Below the pieces are notes generated by a model that did not search any database, was not told where the DNA came from, and saw only the letters and a list, made by a program, of their open reading frames with translations. This document shows, piece by piece, positions 1-7,894 of a stretch of DNA of 28,024 nucleotides (position 1 is the stretch's first letter; every line of letters starts with the position of its first letter). Position numbers and translations under genes: made by a program. The DNA is taken from the NCBI GenBank assembly GCA_036308445.1, contig JAXJVS010000085.1, positions 1-28,024 on the forward strand. Direction: 5' to 3'. Source of the DNA: MGBC113645 sp036308445. GTDB taxonomy: Bacteria; Bacillota_I; Bacilli_A; Erysipelotrichales; Coprobacillaceae.

Positions 1-1
1 A

Positions 2-334
2 AATAAGATATCTTCATTTGGATTACAGTGTCAATCAGTGGAATCATTAAAGGAATTCAGATTAAGATTTTCTTCTACTAAAGAGAAAGTTGCGATAATG
101 ATATCATTAGATGAAGATGATACTATAATCAATACTATGGCTGGAGAGTTAAGTAGAGATAATATTTATATGTTTGGAATATTAGGAAACAACAATGAAG
201 TGTTACAAAATTTGTGTAAGGAGCATATAAGAGTAAATCATGGAGAAAATGAACAAAATATTAGTACTTTATGTAGTGCTTTATTTGTCGTTGATGTTAT
301 CTACTCAATGTTTTTATCTCGCTATTATAAATAA
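2..334 (+). CDS. C-terminal part of RpiR-family-like (SIS domain) transcriptional regulator, truncated by window edge
   Basis: The reading frame is open from base 2 to the TAA at 332-334, so the gene starts before the window; the GTG at 38 is only an internal codon and has no ribosome site. About 110 residues are visible. They read like the end of a sugar-isomerase (SIS) domain as found in RpiR/MurR regulators: a strand followed by a Ser-Leu-Asp-Glu-Asp turn where the family has its sugar-phosphate loop, then a strand 'YMFGILGN' and a final helix rich in hydrophobic residues ending 'SMFLSRYYK'. Family members bind DNA with an N-terminal helix-turn-helix and sense phosphosugars; that half is not visible. 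The match is from fold pattern and is not strong. Another SIS-type protein is possible. Confidence 0.45.
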   Translation, partial: NKISSFGLQCQSVESLKEFRLRFSSTKEKVAIMISLDEDDTIINTMAGELSRDNIYMFGILGNNNEVLQNLCKEHIRVNHGENEQNISTLCSALFVVDVIYSMFLSRYYK

Positions 335-362
335 AAAAGACAATGATTTTACACTGTCTTAA
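335..362. terminator. Hairpin after the RpiR-like gene
   Basis: AAGACA at 337-342 pairs with TGTCTT at 355-360, with partial pairing inside. The better terminator reading is on the minus strand, where the stem is followed by six T. It may act in both directions. Confidence 0.45.
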
Positions 363-922
363 TATATCATCTTGTGTAAATCACATTTGATTAAAATTCT
401 GTCAAAATATTTTAAAGGACTACTGATTTACACAAGACTATCATAGCAAAATATTTAAAATATACAATTCAGTTAAGAGAGTTTGATTAAATTATTTAAA
501 TTTTCTATTTGTAAATTGAATGAAAAATTTTTAATATTGAAAGATATATCTAGAAAAAGTGAAAAGAGGTATTCATGAATTGTAAAAGAAACTCAATAAA
601 GAAACTATTTCATTATTGAATAATAGAAAATGAAAGTTATGAATTACAAAAATTGTATAGAACCAACTGTTTTAAGTACTCATGAAAACATTGCATGTAC
701 TTTTTGTATTCTTAATATTAATTGTTTTGTGATTGAAGAAAGACAGTATATATAAAATAAAAGATGATTAGGATATTTGAATAAATTATTTAAAGGGAAT
801 ATAAATGGTGCTTATTCTGCATTCTTAGTATTCATGCTGTGATTAACAGTTACTCCAACTTTAATCAATGTTACTAATAAAGCTAGTGGATTCATGCTAT
901 CTTTTTATCAGATTATAAGAAT
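363..922. other. Gene-free stretch with an inverted repeat and a possible decayed ORF
   Basis: No intact gene is visible. A 14-base inverted repeat has arms at 370-383 and 424-437 (core TTGTGTAAATCA). From about 776 to 940 one plus frame reads as a hydrophobic peptide ('NINGAYSAFLVFML', then TGA, then 'LTVTPTLINVTNKASGF') interrupted by a stop. This could be the remnant of a membrane protein such as a PTS permease, but I cannot identify it. Confidence 0.3.
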
Positions 923-957
923 AAAATGTAAATCACTTTAAATGATTTACATTTTTG
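923..957. terminator. Bidirectional hairpin terminator downstream of yqfQ-like gene
   Basis: A perfect 13-bp stem (923-935 with 943-955, loop CTTTAAA) starts just past the stop of the minus-strand gene. Both strands have a short T run next to the stem. The stem contains TGTAAATCA/TGATTTACA, the same core as the inverted repeat at 370-437. Confidence 0.7.
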
Positions 958-959
958 TT

Positions 960-1283
960 TTATATCATGTTTTCAAAAGTTTGTGTACTATTAAGATTTT
1001 CATCGATTTCATCATCTAAATCATCATGGATTGTTCGTACTGCTTTTGCAACTCTAAAAGCAGTTGTAGCATTATGAATAACTGGTCTTAATTGGTTAAT
1101 AATAGGGATAATCTGATTCATTGTATATAGTGTTTTTTGAGCAGTTCTAATAGTTGATGATACGTTCATTTGTTGCATAGAATATCTCATAGATTGTAGT
1201 AGAGTTGGACGTCTTGGCATTATTGGATAGTAAGGATTAGGGTAATAATAAAATCTAGGATTGAATTGATATTCGTCATACAT
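960..1283 (-). CDS. VrrA/YqfQ-like protein
   Basis: A 107-residue protein with a Tyr/Pro/Asn-rich N-terminus (residues 1-28) and a helical core, 'STIRTAQKTLYTMNQIIPII' followed by 'NQLRPVIHNATTAFRVAKAV', ending in an acidic tail. This core, with its repeated 'AQ..L....P.I.Q..P.I.N' spacing, resembles Bacillus YqfQ (VrrA family), a protein of unknown function. Context supports it strongly: in B. subtilis yqfQ lies directly before cshB and nfo, which follow here too, although this gene is turned to the opposite strand. The start ATG has a near-perfect AGGAGGTGAT site just upstream. No membrane segment is visible. Confidence 0.65.
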   Translation of the reverse strand: MYDEYQFNPRFYYYPNPYYPIMPRRPTLLQSMRYSMQQMNVSSTIRTAQKTLYTMNQIIPIINQLRPVIHNATTAFRVAKAVRTIHDDLDDEIDENLNSTQTFENMI

Positions 1284-1356
1284 AATATCACCTCCTGATT
1301 TAATATATTCTTATAAAAAAATATTGTGAAAAATTATCGATTACAAGCAAAGTTTT

Positions 1357-1385
1357 TTGCTTTTTATTTTTATTTATAGTATAAT
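1357..1385 (+). promoter_or_regulatory. Promoter of cshB-nfo
   Basis: TTGCTT at 1357-1362 and a perfect TATAAT at 1380-1385 are spaced by 17 bases, upstream of the GGGAGG ribosome site of the helicase gene. Confidence 0.65.
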
Positions 1386-1411
1386 CTAGTGGCTAAAAGG
1401 GAGGCGAAATT

Positions 1412-2782
1412 ATGAAATTATTTAAAGATTATGAATTTAAACCTTTTATTAAGAGTGTTATTGAAGAATTAAAATTTGTTGAACCTACACCTATTCAAAA
1501 GGCAATTATGCCTTTAGTTTATAAACAAAGAGATTTGATTGGTATATCTCAAACAGGTACAGGTAAGACACACGCTTTTTTAATTCCTATTATGGATATG
1601 ATAGATGTAGAAAATGATACAGTACAAGCTGTTATTGTATCTCCTACAAGAGAATTAGCAGCACAAACATATGAACATGTTAAAATATTTATGGAGCATA
1701 ATCCAGAGTTAAGAGCTTCTTTAATTGTAGGGGGAAATGATAAGCAGAAAACTATAGATAAGTTATCAGTTCAACCTCATATTGTTATTGGTACGCCTGG
1801 AAGAATTAAAGATTTATCTTTAGATGAGAAAGCTTTATTAATTACAACAGCTGATATTTTTGTCGTCGATGAAGCTGATATGACTCTAGAATTTGGGTAT
1901 TTAGAAGATATAGATGCTGTATTATCTAAAATGAAAGAAAATATCCAAATGTTAGTATTTAGTGCTACTATTCCTCAAAAATTAAGACCTTTCTTAAAGA
2001 AGTATATGAAAGCTCCTAAGATTATTGAAATAGATGAAAATTTAACTTCCTCTAGAAATATTAGTCATTATTTAGTACCTACTAAACATCGTGATAGATA
2101 TGAAGTATTAAGAAGAATTATGAATATCATTGATCCATATTTATGTATTATTTTCTGTAATACAAGAAGTGATGCTGCTTCTACAACGAAAAGGTTAAGA
2201 GAAGAAGGTTTTAAAGTTGGAGAAATTCATGGTGATTTAGAACCAAGAGAAAGAAAGCAAATGATGCGTAGAATAAAAAATAACGAGTATCAATATATTG
2301 TGGCTACAGATATTGCAGCTAGAGGTATTGATATTGATGGTGCTAGTCATATTATTAATCTTGGATTCCCTAGTGAATTAGATTTCTATATTCATCGTTC
2401 TGGTAGATGCGGTAGAGGTAAGTATACTGGAGAATGTTATAGCATGTATGATACTAGTGATGAAAATCTGGTTCATTTATTAGAGAAGAAAGGTATTACT
2501 TTTACTGTTAAAGAAATTAAAAAAGAAGGTTTTGTAGATACTGGTGCTAGAGAAAAGAGAAAAACAAGAGTAAAACAACAAACTGAATTAGAAAAGAAGA
2601 TTCAAAGTATTGTTAGAAAACCTACTAAAGTTAAACCTGGATATAAGAAGAAAAGAAAGAGACAAGTAGACACTTTAGTTAGAAAAGAAAAAAGAGCTAT
2701 GATTAAAGCTGATATTGCAAAAAGAAAAAAAGAAAGAGCTAAAGCAGCTCAAAGAGAAAAAAGAGAAAGAGAGGCTAACTAA
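1412..2782 (+). CDS. cshB: DEAD-box ATP-dependent RNA helicase, CshB type
   Basis: A 456-residue cytosolic RNA helicase that unwinds RNA using ATP; CshB-type enzymes act in cold adaptation, ribosome biogenesis and mRNA turnover. All core motifs are readable: Q motif with Gln29, Walker A 'SQTGTGKT' (46-53), 'PTRELA' (79-84), 'TPGR' (128-131), DEAD (153-156), 'SAT' (184-186), 'ATDIAARGIDI' (298-308) and 'HRSGRCGR' (328-335). After about residue 370 the tail is very rich in Lys/Arg, as expected for RNA binding. The ATG follows a GGGAGG site. The stop codon overlaps the nfo start in a TAATG junction, so the two genes are translationally coupled. The subtype is assigned mainly from the yqfQ-cshB-nfo order shared with B. 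subtilis. Confidence 0.9.
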   Translation: MKLFKDYEFKPFIKSVIEELKFVEPTPIQKAIMPLVYKQRDLIGISQTGTGKTHAFLIPIMDMIDVENDTVQAVIVSPTRELAAQTYEHVKIFMEHNPELRASLIVGGNDKQKTIDKLSVQPHIVIGTPGRIKDLSLDEKALLITTADIFVVDEADMTLEFGYLEDIDAVLSKMKENIQMLVFSATIPQKLRPFLKKYMKAPKIIEIDENLTSSRNISHYLVPTKHRDRYEVLRRIMNIIDPYLCIIFCNTRSDAASTTKRLREEGFKVGEIHGDLEPRERKQMMRRIKNNEYQYIVATDIAARGIDIDGASHIINLGFPSELDFYIHRSGRCGRGKYTGECYSMYDTSDENLVHLLEKKGITFTVKEIKKEGFVDTGAREKRKTRVKQQTELEKKIQSIVRKPTKVKPGYKKKRKRQVDTLVRKEKRAMIKADIAKRKKERAKAAQREKREREAN

Positions 2783-3642
2783 TGATTATAGGTTCTCATG
2801 TATCAATGGCAGGTAAAGAAATGCTTTTGGGTTCTGTAAAAGAGGCGTTATCTTATGGTGCAAATACTTTTATGTTTTATACTGGTGCTCCTCAAAGTAC
2901 TGCTAGAAAGCCTATTTCTCAGTTGAGAGTTGATGAAGCTAAAGAATTGATGAAAGAAAATGGTATCGATATTAATAATGTTGTTGTTCATGCACCATAT
3001 ATTATTAATTTAGGTAATACTATTAAAGAAGAAACATATGAATTAGCTGTAAGATTCTTAAAAGAAGAAATTCAAAGATGTGAAGCTATTGGAGCAACAC
3101 GTTTAGTCTTACATCCAGGTTCTCATGTTAAAGCAGGTGAAGAAGTTGGATTAGATAAAATAGTAGAAGGTTTAAATGAGGTTTTAACTGATTCACAAAA
3201 TGTAAAAATTGCTTTAGAAACAATGGCTGGAAAAGGTAGTGAATTAGGTAGAACTTTTGAACAAATTAAATATATTATTGATCATGTTGAGAAGAGTCAT
3301 TTATTAGGGGTATGTCTAGATACTTGTCATATTCATGATGCAGGTTATGATTTAAGTGATTTTGATACTATTTTAAATGAATTTGATAGAATTATTGGAT
3401 TAAATAGGTTATTAGTTGTTCATGTTAATGATTCTAAAAATGTGAGAGGTGCTCATAAGGATAGACATGAAAATATAGGGTATGGTTATATTGGCTTTGA
3501 TAATCTATGTAAAGTTGTGCATCATCCTAAATTAAAAGATGTTCCTAAAATCCTAGAAACACCTTACATTGAAAAGATTGCACCATATAAAGAAGAAATA
3601 GAAATGTTGAAAAATCAGACTTTTAATAAAGGTTTAAAATAG
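2782..3642 (+). CDS. nfo: Deoxyribonuclease IV (endonuclease IV, AP endonuclease)
   Basis: A 286-residue TIM-barrel enzyme that cuts DNA 5' to abasic sites in base excision repair. The trinuclear zinc ligands lie in recognisable blocks: 'VVHAPYIINLG', 'LVLHPGSH', 'ALETMAGKG', 'GVCLDTCHIHDAGYD', 'VHVNDSKNVRGAHKDRHENI' and 'ILETPY'. Length is normal for the family (about 280-300). It shares one base with the upstream helicase stop codon (TAATG), indicating co-transcription and coupling. In B. subtilis Nfo is a spore DNA repair enzyme, which fits the sporulation genes elsewhere in the window. Confidence 0.95.
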   Translation: MIIGSHVSMAGKEMLLGSVKEALSYGANTFMFYTGAPQSTARKPISQLRVDEAKELMKENGIDINNVVVHAPYIINLGNTIKEETYELAVRFLKEEIQRCEAIGATRLVLHPGSHVKAGEEVGLDKIVEGLNEVLTDSQNVKIALETMAGKGSELGRTFEQIKYIIDHVEKSHLLGVCLDTCHIHDAGYDLSDFDTILNEFDRIIGLNRLLVVHVNDSKNVRGAHKDRHENIGYGYIGFDNLCKVVHHPKLKDVPKILETPYIEKIAPYKEEIEMLKNQTFNKGLK

Positions 3643-3875
3643 TTATTGATTAATATATGAAACTTTTGACAAGTGAATTCACTTGTCAATTTTTTTATAT
3701 AATTTTCTATAACAAATTGATATTCATCATGAATAATAGCGTATTGATTATTTTTAATTATTTTAAGTATTTCTTTCTTTAATTCATCATCTAATTCAAT
3801 ATCAAATTCTTTTAATAATAAACTAAACTCCTCTAACTTTAATTTATTTATATAATCAGTATTTTGTCTATGCAT
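3615..3875 (-). CDS. Hypothetical protein, 86 residues
   Basis: I do not recognise this protein. It is small, charged and probably helical ('EEFSLLLKEFDIELDDELKK', then 'EILKIIKNN'), with no membrane segment. An AGGAGGAAG ribosome site sits about 6 bases before the ATG, which is the main reason to call it real. It converges on nfo and overlaps its last 28 bases. Its last ~25 codons also run through the palindrome that forms the nfo terminator, so the C-terminus is probably fortuitous or tolerant of change. The ispG gene lies upstream on the same strand, less than 70 bases away. Confidence 0.55.
   Translation of the reverse strand: MHRQNTDYINKLKLEEFSLLLKEFDIELDDELKKEILKIIKNNQYAIIHDEYQFVIENYIKKLTSEFTCQKFHILINNYFKPLLKV
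3666..3697 (+). terminator. Terminator of cshB-nfo
   Basis: A perfect 24-base palindrome (3666-3689, arms TTGACAAGTGAA) is followed by seven T. It lies inside the 3' end of the converging small ORF, for which it lacks a T run. Confidence 0.85.
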
Positions 3876-3943
3876 CTTATCTTCCTCCTAGATATATCAT
3901 ATGTAAAAAAATTAAAAAAAGAACAAAAAAGTAGGTGTGAAAC

Positions 3944-4999
3944 CTACTTTGTCATTTCTATAATTTCTTTCTTTAATTCCTCAATAATTTCATCCTGTGG
4001 AATCTTTCTAATGATTTTTCCTTTTTTAATCAATAATCCTTCACCAACACCACCAGCAATACCAATATCAGCGTGTTTAGCTTCACCAGGACCATTAACA
4101 GCACATCCCATAATAGCAACTGTAATATCAGCATGAATAGTATTTAAAAAGTCTTCCATTTCTTTTGCAATAGGTATTAAATCGTATTGGATTCTACCAC
4201 ATGTTGGACACGATACAAGAGTTGGAACATTTTTAATTAGTCCTAATTCTTTTAATAAAGTTTTAGCAACTTTAATTTCTTCTACAGGACTATCACTTAA
4301 TGATACACGAATAGTATTCCCAATTCCTTGATATAATAGTGTACCAATACCTAAACTTGATTTGATTGTACCTCCAAGTCTTGTCCCTGCTTCAGTAACA
4401 CCAATATGTAATGGACAATCGAAAGTTTGACTAGCAAGAGTATAAGCTTCTATTGTTAGTAATGTGCTAGATGATTTTAATGATATAGCATAATCATGAA
4501 AATCTAATGATTCTAATATATCTATATGTTTTTTGGCACTCTCTATCATTCCTTGTGCAGTAGGTTTACCATATTTTTCTAATATTTCTTTTTCTAATGA
4601 TCCACCATTAACACCTATACGAATAGGAATATTTTTCTCTTTACAAGCTTCTACAACTGCTTTAACTCTTTCCATAGAACCAATATTACCTGGGTTGATT
4701 CTTATCTTGTCTATACCATTTTCTATAGCGAGAAGTGCTAATTTATAATCGAAATGAATATCAGCAACTATAGGAATATGAATTTGCTTTTTGATTTCTT
4801 TAATAGCTAATGCATCTTCTTTATCGAATATAGCTACTCTAATTAATTCACATCCAGCTTTTTCTAATTCTAATATTTGATTAACTGTAGCTTCTACATT
4901 CTTTGTCTTTGTATTACACATAGACTGAATAATGACATGATTATTACCGCCTAATGTTAAGTTTCCTACTTTAAATGATTTTGTTTCTGTTCTAAGCAT
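3944..4999 (-). CDS. ispG: 4-hydroxy-3-methylbut-2-enyl diphosphate synthase (GcpE)
   Basis: A 351-residue iron-sulfur enzyme of the MEP isoprenoid pathway, converting methylerythritol cyclodiphosphate to HMBPP with flavodoxin or ferredoxin electrons. The N-terminal TIM-barrel begins 'FKVGNLTLGGNNHVIIQSMC'. The C-terminal [4Fe-4S] domain has Cys264 and Cys267 ('CPTCGR') and Cys299, and the conserved Glu306 lies in 'MGCAVNGPGEAKHADIGIAG'. The frame is open further upstream, but I chose the ATG at 4999 because GAGGTG lies 6 bases before it and the family starts here. The organism therefore makes isoprenoids by the MEP route. This is the short two-domain bacterial form, without the plant-type insertion. 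Confidence 0.95.
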   Translation of the reverse strand: MLRTETKSFKVGNLTLGGNNHVIIQSMCNTKTKNVEATVNQILELEKAGCELIRVAIFDKEDALAIKEIKKQIHIPIVADIHFDYKLALLAIENGIDKIRINPGNIGSMERVKAVVEACKEKNIPIRIGVNGGSLEKEILEKYGKPTAQGMIESAKKHIDILESLDFHDYAISLKSSSTLLTIEAYTLASQTFDCPLHIGVTEAGTRLGGTIKSSLGIGTLLYQGIGNTIRVSLSDSPVEEIKVAKTLLKELGLIKNVPTLVSCPTCGRIQYDLIPIAKEMEDFLNTIHADITVAIMGCAVNGPGEAKHADIGIAGGVGEGLLIKKGKIIRKIPQDEIIEELKKEIIEMTK

Positions 5000-5017
5000 A
5001 TTTTTCACCTCATATCT

Positions 5018-5070
5018 ATTATAACACATATTATCATATTCCTTTTTATTTTTTAAAAATTTGTTATAAT
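5018..5070. promoter_or_regulatory. Divergent extended -10 promoters for ispG and the EamA gene
   Basis: The same nonamer TGTTATAAT occurs on both strands: minus, with its TATAAT at 5018-5023, facing ispG; and plus, at 5062-5070, facing the transporter. Good -35 boxes are lacking on both sides, so both look like extended -10 promoters. Confidence 0.6.
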
Positions 5071-5086
5071 ACAATCGGTGATAATT

Positions 5087-5944
5087 ATGAATAATAAACA
5101 GAAAGGAACTTTATATATCATATTAAGTGCTTTTTTCTTTGCAATGATGAATGTATTTGTAAGACTATCTGGTGATTTACCATCGGTAGAAAAAAGTTTT
5201 TTTAGAAATCTTATTGCAATGATTGTAGCAGCAATTATATTAATCAAAAATAAAGAAGGCTTTAGTTATAAAAAGAATGATTTACCATTTCTTATTTTAA
5301 GATCTATATTTGGTACATTAGGTATATTAGCTAACTTTTATGCTGTAGATCATCTATTGCTAGCAGATGCTTCAATATTACAAAAGATGAATCCATTTTT
5401 TGTAATTATTTTCTCTTATTTTATCTTAAAAGAGAAGATTAGTTTTAAACAAGTGATTATGATTATTATAGCGTTTATAGGAGCTTTATTTGTAGTCAAG
5501 CCTAGTTTTGATAATGCAAACTTATTTGCCTCTCTAATTGCAATTATTGGTGCAGCAGGAGCAGGTATAGCTTATACATTAGTAAGACTATTAAGTGAAA
5601 GAGGAGTCGAAAAATCAAAGATTGTATTTTTCTTTTCAGCATTTAGCTGTATAGTTTTATTGCCATTTCTAATCTTTGAATTTATACCTATGACATTCTT
5701 ACAATTCTGTTATTTGATTATGGCAGGATTAATGGCAGCAGGGGGACAATTTGCAATTACTAGTGCTTATAGTTACGCTCCTGGTAAAGAAATATCTATC
5801 TTTGATTATTCTCAGATTATCTTTTCAGCTGTATTGGGATTCTTTATATTTACACAGGTTCCTGATACATTAAGCTTTGTAGGGTATATTATTATCTTTT
5901 TAGTAGCAATTATGAATTATAGATACAATTTAAATAAAGAATAA
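5087..5944 (+). CDS. EamA-family (DMT superfamily) transporter
   Basis: A 285-residue integral membrane protein with about ten hydrophobic segments in two tandem EamA halves (roughly 4-135 and 150-285). This is the standard build of drug/metabolite exporters. Typical features are the opening segment 'ILSAFFFAMMNVFVRL', the 'FYAVDHLLLADASIL' stretch and the end-of-half 'FIGALFVVKPSF'. The substrate cannot be read from sequence. I prefer the ATG at 5087, preceded by GGTGAT, which pairs with the 16S tail. The in-frame GTG at 5078 would lie only about 8 bases after the -10 box and could only serve a nearly leaderless transcript. Confidence 0.85.
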   Translation: MNNKQKGTLYIILSAFFFAMMNVFVRLSGDLPSVEKSFFRNLIAMIVAAIILIKNKEGFSYKKNDLPFLILRSIFGTLGILANFYAVDHLLLADASILQKMNPFFVIIFSYFILKEKISFKQVIMIIIAFIGALFVVKPSFDNANLFASLIAIIGAAGAGIAYTLVRLLSERGVEKSKIVFFFSAFSCIVLLPFLIFEFIPMTFLQFCYLIMAGLMAAGGQFAITSAYSYAPGKEISIFDYSQIIFSAVLGFFIFTQVPDTLSFVGYIIIFLVAIMNYRYNLNKE

Positions 5945-5974
5945 AACCTGATTCGTATTGAATCAGGTTTTATT
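5943..5974 (+). terminator. Terminator of the EamA gene
   Basis: A 12-bp stem (5943-5954 with 5960-5971, loop GTATT) begins within the stop codon and ends in a TTTT run. Confidence 0.8.
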
Positions 5975-6348
5975 AGTTTCTAGTACAAAATACCTATTAA
6001 ACAATATTCATCTTCCATGATTATTACATCAAATTATTTGACATGATACATAACTAGAATATTACCTATGTACAAAATGAAAGCTTGGCATAATTAGAAC
6101 GACTTTCTTGTACTTCATATTGGTAATAGAACACATCTATAACATTTATAAGCAAATCACTTCTTGGTATCTTGATTTATACATATGGAATAATACTAAG
6201 TATCTAAATATACTCCTTAAGATATTTTTGACACTATGAAAATAAGGATTCAGTTTATTAATCATTTTTGTTTGGGTAGATTTATTATTTTTAATAGTTA
6301 TATGCAGGCAATTTACAATCATTTAAAAATATTTATTGAGAAATAAAT
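5975..6348. other. Gene-free stretch with no recognised content
   Basis: Neither strand has an ORF with a ribosome site. Short minus-strand frames (for example a reading 'MKYKKVVLIMPSFHFVHR' before a stop) look like fragments, but I cannot assign them to a family. It may be decayed coding DNA. Confidence 0.3.
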
Positions 6349-6400
6349 AACTATAAAAAAAGATATAACAGTTATCTGTCATATCTTTTATGTTATAGTT
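6349..6400 (-). terminator. Terminator of pyrB-pyrI
   Basis: The core stem pairs 6358-6371 with 6376-6389 (one mismatch, loop TTAT), with a T run on the minus strand. An outer 7-bp helix (6349-6355 with 6394-6400) encloses it and ends next to the pyrI stop codon. Confidence 0.75.
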
Positions 6401-6823
6401 CTATTTTTTACTTACTTTTGTTTCACAATATAAACATCTATATAAATGTTTTTCTTCATTAGCAAGATAGAATACATGATCTAATTCTTGTTCTACTGAA
6501 GTAATACATCTAGGATTTTTACATTTTTCAACATTAACAATTTTCTTAGGTAATTTTAATTTCTTCTTTTCAGTAGTTTTACCATCTTTAATAATACTTA
6601 CTGTGATATTTGGATCGATATATCCTAATACATCTAAATCCACTTCAAATTCATCTGCGATTTTAATAATATCTTTTTTACCCATTTTATTAGATTTTAC
6701 ATTCTTAATAATTGCAACTGAACAATCTAATTTTTCTAAACTTAAAGCATTATATACTTCCATTGACTTACCAGCAGTAATATGATCTAAAACAATTCCA
6801 TTAACGATACTATCAATCTTCAT
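6401..6823 (-). CDS. pyrI: Aspartate carbamoyltransferase regulatory chain
   Basis: A 140-residue zinc-binding regulatory subunit that joins PyrB trimers and binds allosteric nucleotides. The N-terminal allosteric domain starts 'MKIDSIVNGIVLDHITAGKS'. The C-terminal zinc site is intact: Cys101 and Cys106 ('CKNPRC') and Cys130 and Cys133 ('CLYC'). It is slightly shorter than the E. coli chain (about 153). The start ATG overlaps the pyrB stop (TAATG), so both subunits are translationally coupled. Its presence means pyrimidine synthesis here uses a PyrBI holoenzyme with allosteric control, unlike the unregulated PyrB trimer of B. subtilis. Confidence 0.95.
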   Translation of the reverse strand: MKIDSIVNGIVLDHITAGKSMEVYNALSLEKLDCSVAIIKNVKSNKMGKKDIIKIADEFEVDLDVLGYIDPNITVSIIKDGKTTEKKKLKLPKKIVNVEKCKNPRCITSVEQELDHVFYLANEEKHLYRCLYCETKVSKK

Positions 6824-7752
6824 TATCTTTCTACCTCATTTTCTAATCCTAACATTTTCAAAATTAAAGCCATACGAATCCAGCGTCCATTTTCAACTTG
6901 TTCGAAATATTTAGCTCTAGGATCGTCATCTACTTCAGTAGCGATTTCATTTACTCTTGGTAAGGGATGCATAATTGTTAAGTCTTCTTTAGAGTTATTG
7001 ATTTTCTTTAAGTCTAAGATATAAGAATCTTTTAATCTAATATATTCTTGTTCACTGAAAAATCTTTCTTTTTGAATACGTGTCATGTATAAAACATCTA
7101 ACTCACTAACAACATCTTCAATATTTTCAACTTCTTTATAATCTAAGTTTTTAGCGTTTAATAAATCTTCTTTTAAATATTCTGGAATCTTTAATTCTGA
7201 TGGAGAAATAAAGACAAATTTTATATTTTCATATCTAGCCATTGCTTTAACTAAAGAGTGAACTGTACGACCAAATTTTAAGTCACCACAGAAACCAATA
7301 GTTAAATCATTTAATCTACCTTTTTCTCTATGAATAGTTAATAAATCTGTAAGAGTTTGAGTAGGATGATTATGTCCACCATCTCCAGCGTTAATTAAAG
7401 GCACTTTACTTCTTCTTGAGGCAACAAGAGGAGCACCTTCTTTTGGATGACGCATAGCAATAATATCGCTATAGCATGATACAGTCCAAATTGTATCAGT
7501 AACACTTTCTCCCTTAGCAGCACTACTAGAATTTGCTTCAGAGAAACCTAGTACACTACCACCTAAAGAAAGCATAGCAGATTCAAATGATAATCTAGTT
7601 CTTGTACTTGGTTCAAAAAATAAAGTTGCTAAAATTTTGTTTCGACATACATCTTGGTATTTAGTTCTATCTTTGATGATGTCTTTTGCAATTTCGATTA
7701 ACTCATCAATTTCTTCAATTGTTAAATCAACTGGATCAATTAAATACTTCAT
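6823..7752 (-). CDS. pyrB: Aspartate carbamoyltransferase catalytic chain
   Basis: A 309-residue transferase making N-carbamoyl-aspartate from carbamoyl phosphate and aspartate, an early step of UMP synthesis. The carbamoyl phosphate loop 'FEPSTRTRLSFESAM', the 'AAKGES' loop with its catalytic Lys, 'HPTQTLTDLLTI' and 'MHPLPRVNEI' are all intact. The ATG follows a GGAGG site. A likely promoter is the extended -10 TGATAGAAT on the minus strand about 60 bases upstream. I see no PyrR-type attenuator in the short leader. It neighbours the agu operon, which also handles carbamoyl phosphate, but a terminator separates them. Confidence 0.97.
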   Translation of the reverse strand: MKYLIDPVDLTIEEIDELIEIAKDIIKDRTKYQDVCRNKILATLFFEPSTRTRLSFESAMLSLGGSVLGFSEANSSSAAKGESVTDTIWTVSCYSDIIAMRHPKEGAPLVASRRSKVPLINAGDGGHNHPTQTLTDLLTIHREKGRLNDLTIGFCGDLKFGRTVHSLVKAMARYENIKFVFISPSELKIPEYLKEDLLNAKNLDYKEVENIEDVVSELDVLYMTRIQKERFFSEQEYIRLKDSYILDLKKINNSKEDLTIMHPLPRVNEIATEVDDDPRAKYFEQVENGRWIRMALILKMLGLENEVER

Positions 7753-7854
7753 TTTATTACCTCCATATTCAATCCTTAATATATTGTTCCGATATATCTA
7801 CATCATTCTATCATTTTTTTATAAAAAAACAATACAAATTTATGCGAATTGCCC

Positions 7855-7882
7855 TAAAAAAGGATGGTTAAATAACCATCCT
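7855..7882 (-). terminator. Terminator of the agu operon
   Basis: AGGATGGTTA at 7861-7870 pairs with 7873-7882. On the minus strand the stem is followed by TTTTTTAG. It lies just after the aguA stop codon. Confidence 0.85.
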
Positions 7883-7894
7883 CCAATGTGTGAA

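Noticed and set aside
4533..4748. Plus-strand open frame within ispG
   Set aside because: It is antisense to conserved ispG sequence, has no ribosome site, and is explained by codon bias of the real gene.
5975..6348. Insertion sequence remnant
   Set aside because: No terminal inverted repeats, target duplication or transposase motif could be read; kept only as unexplained DNA.
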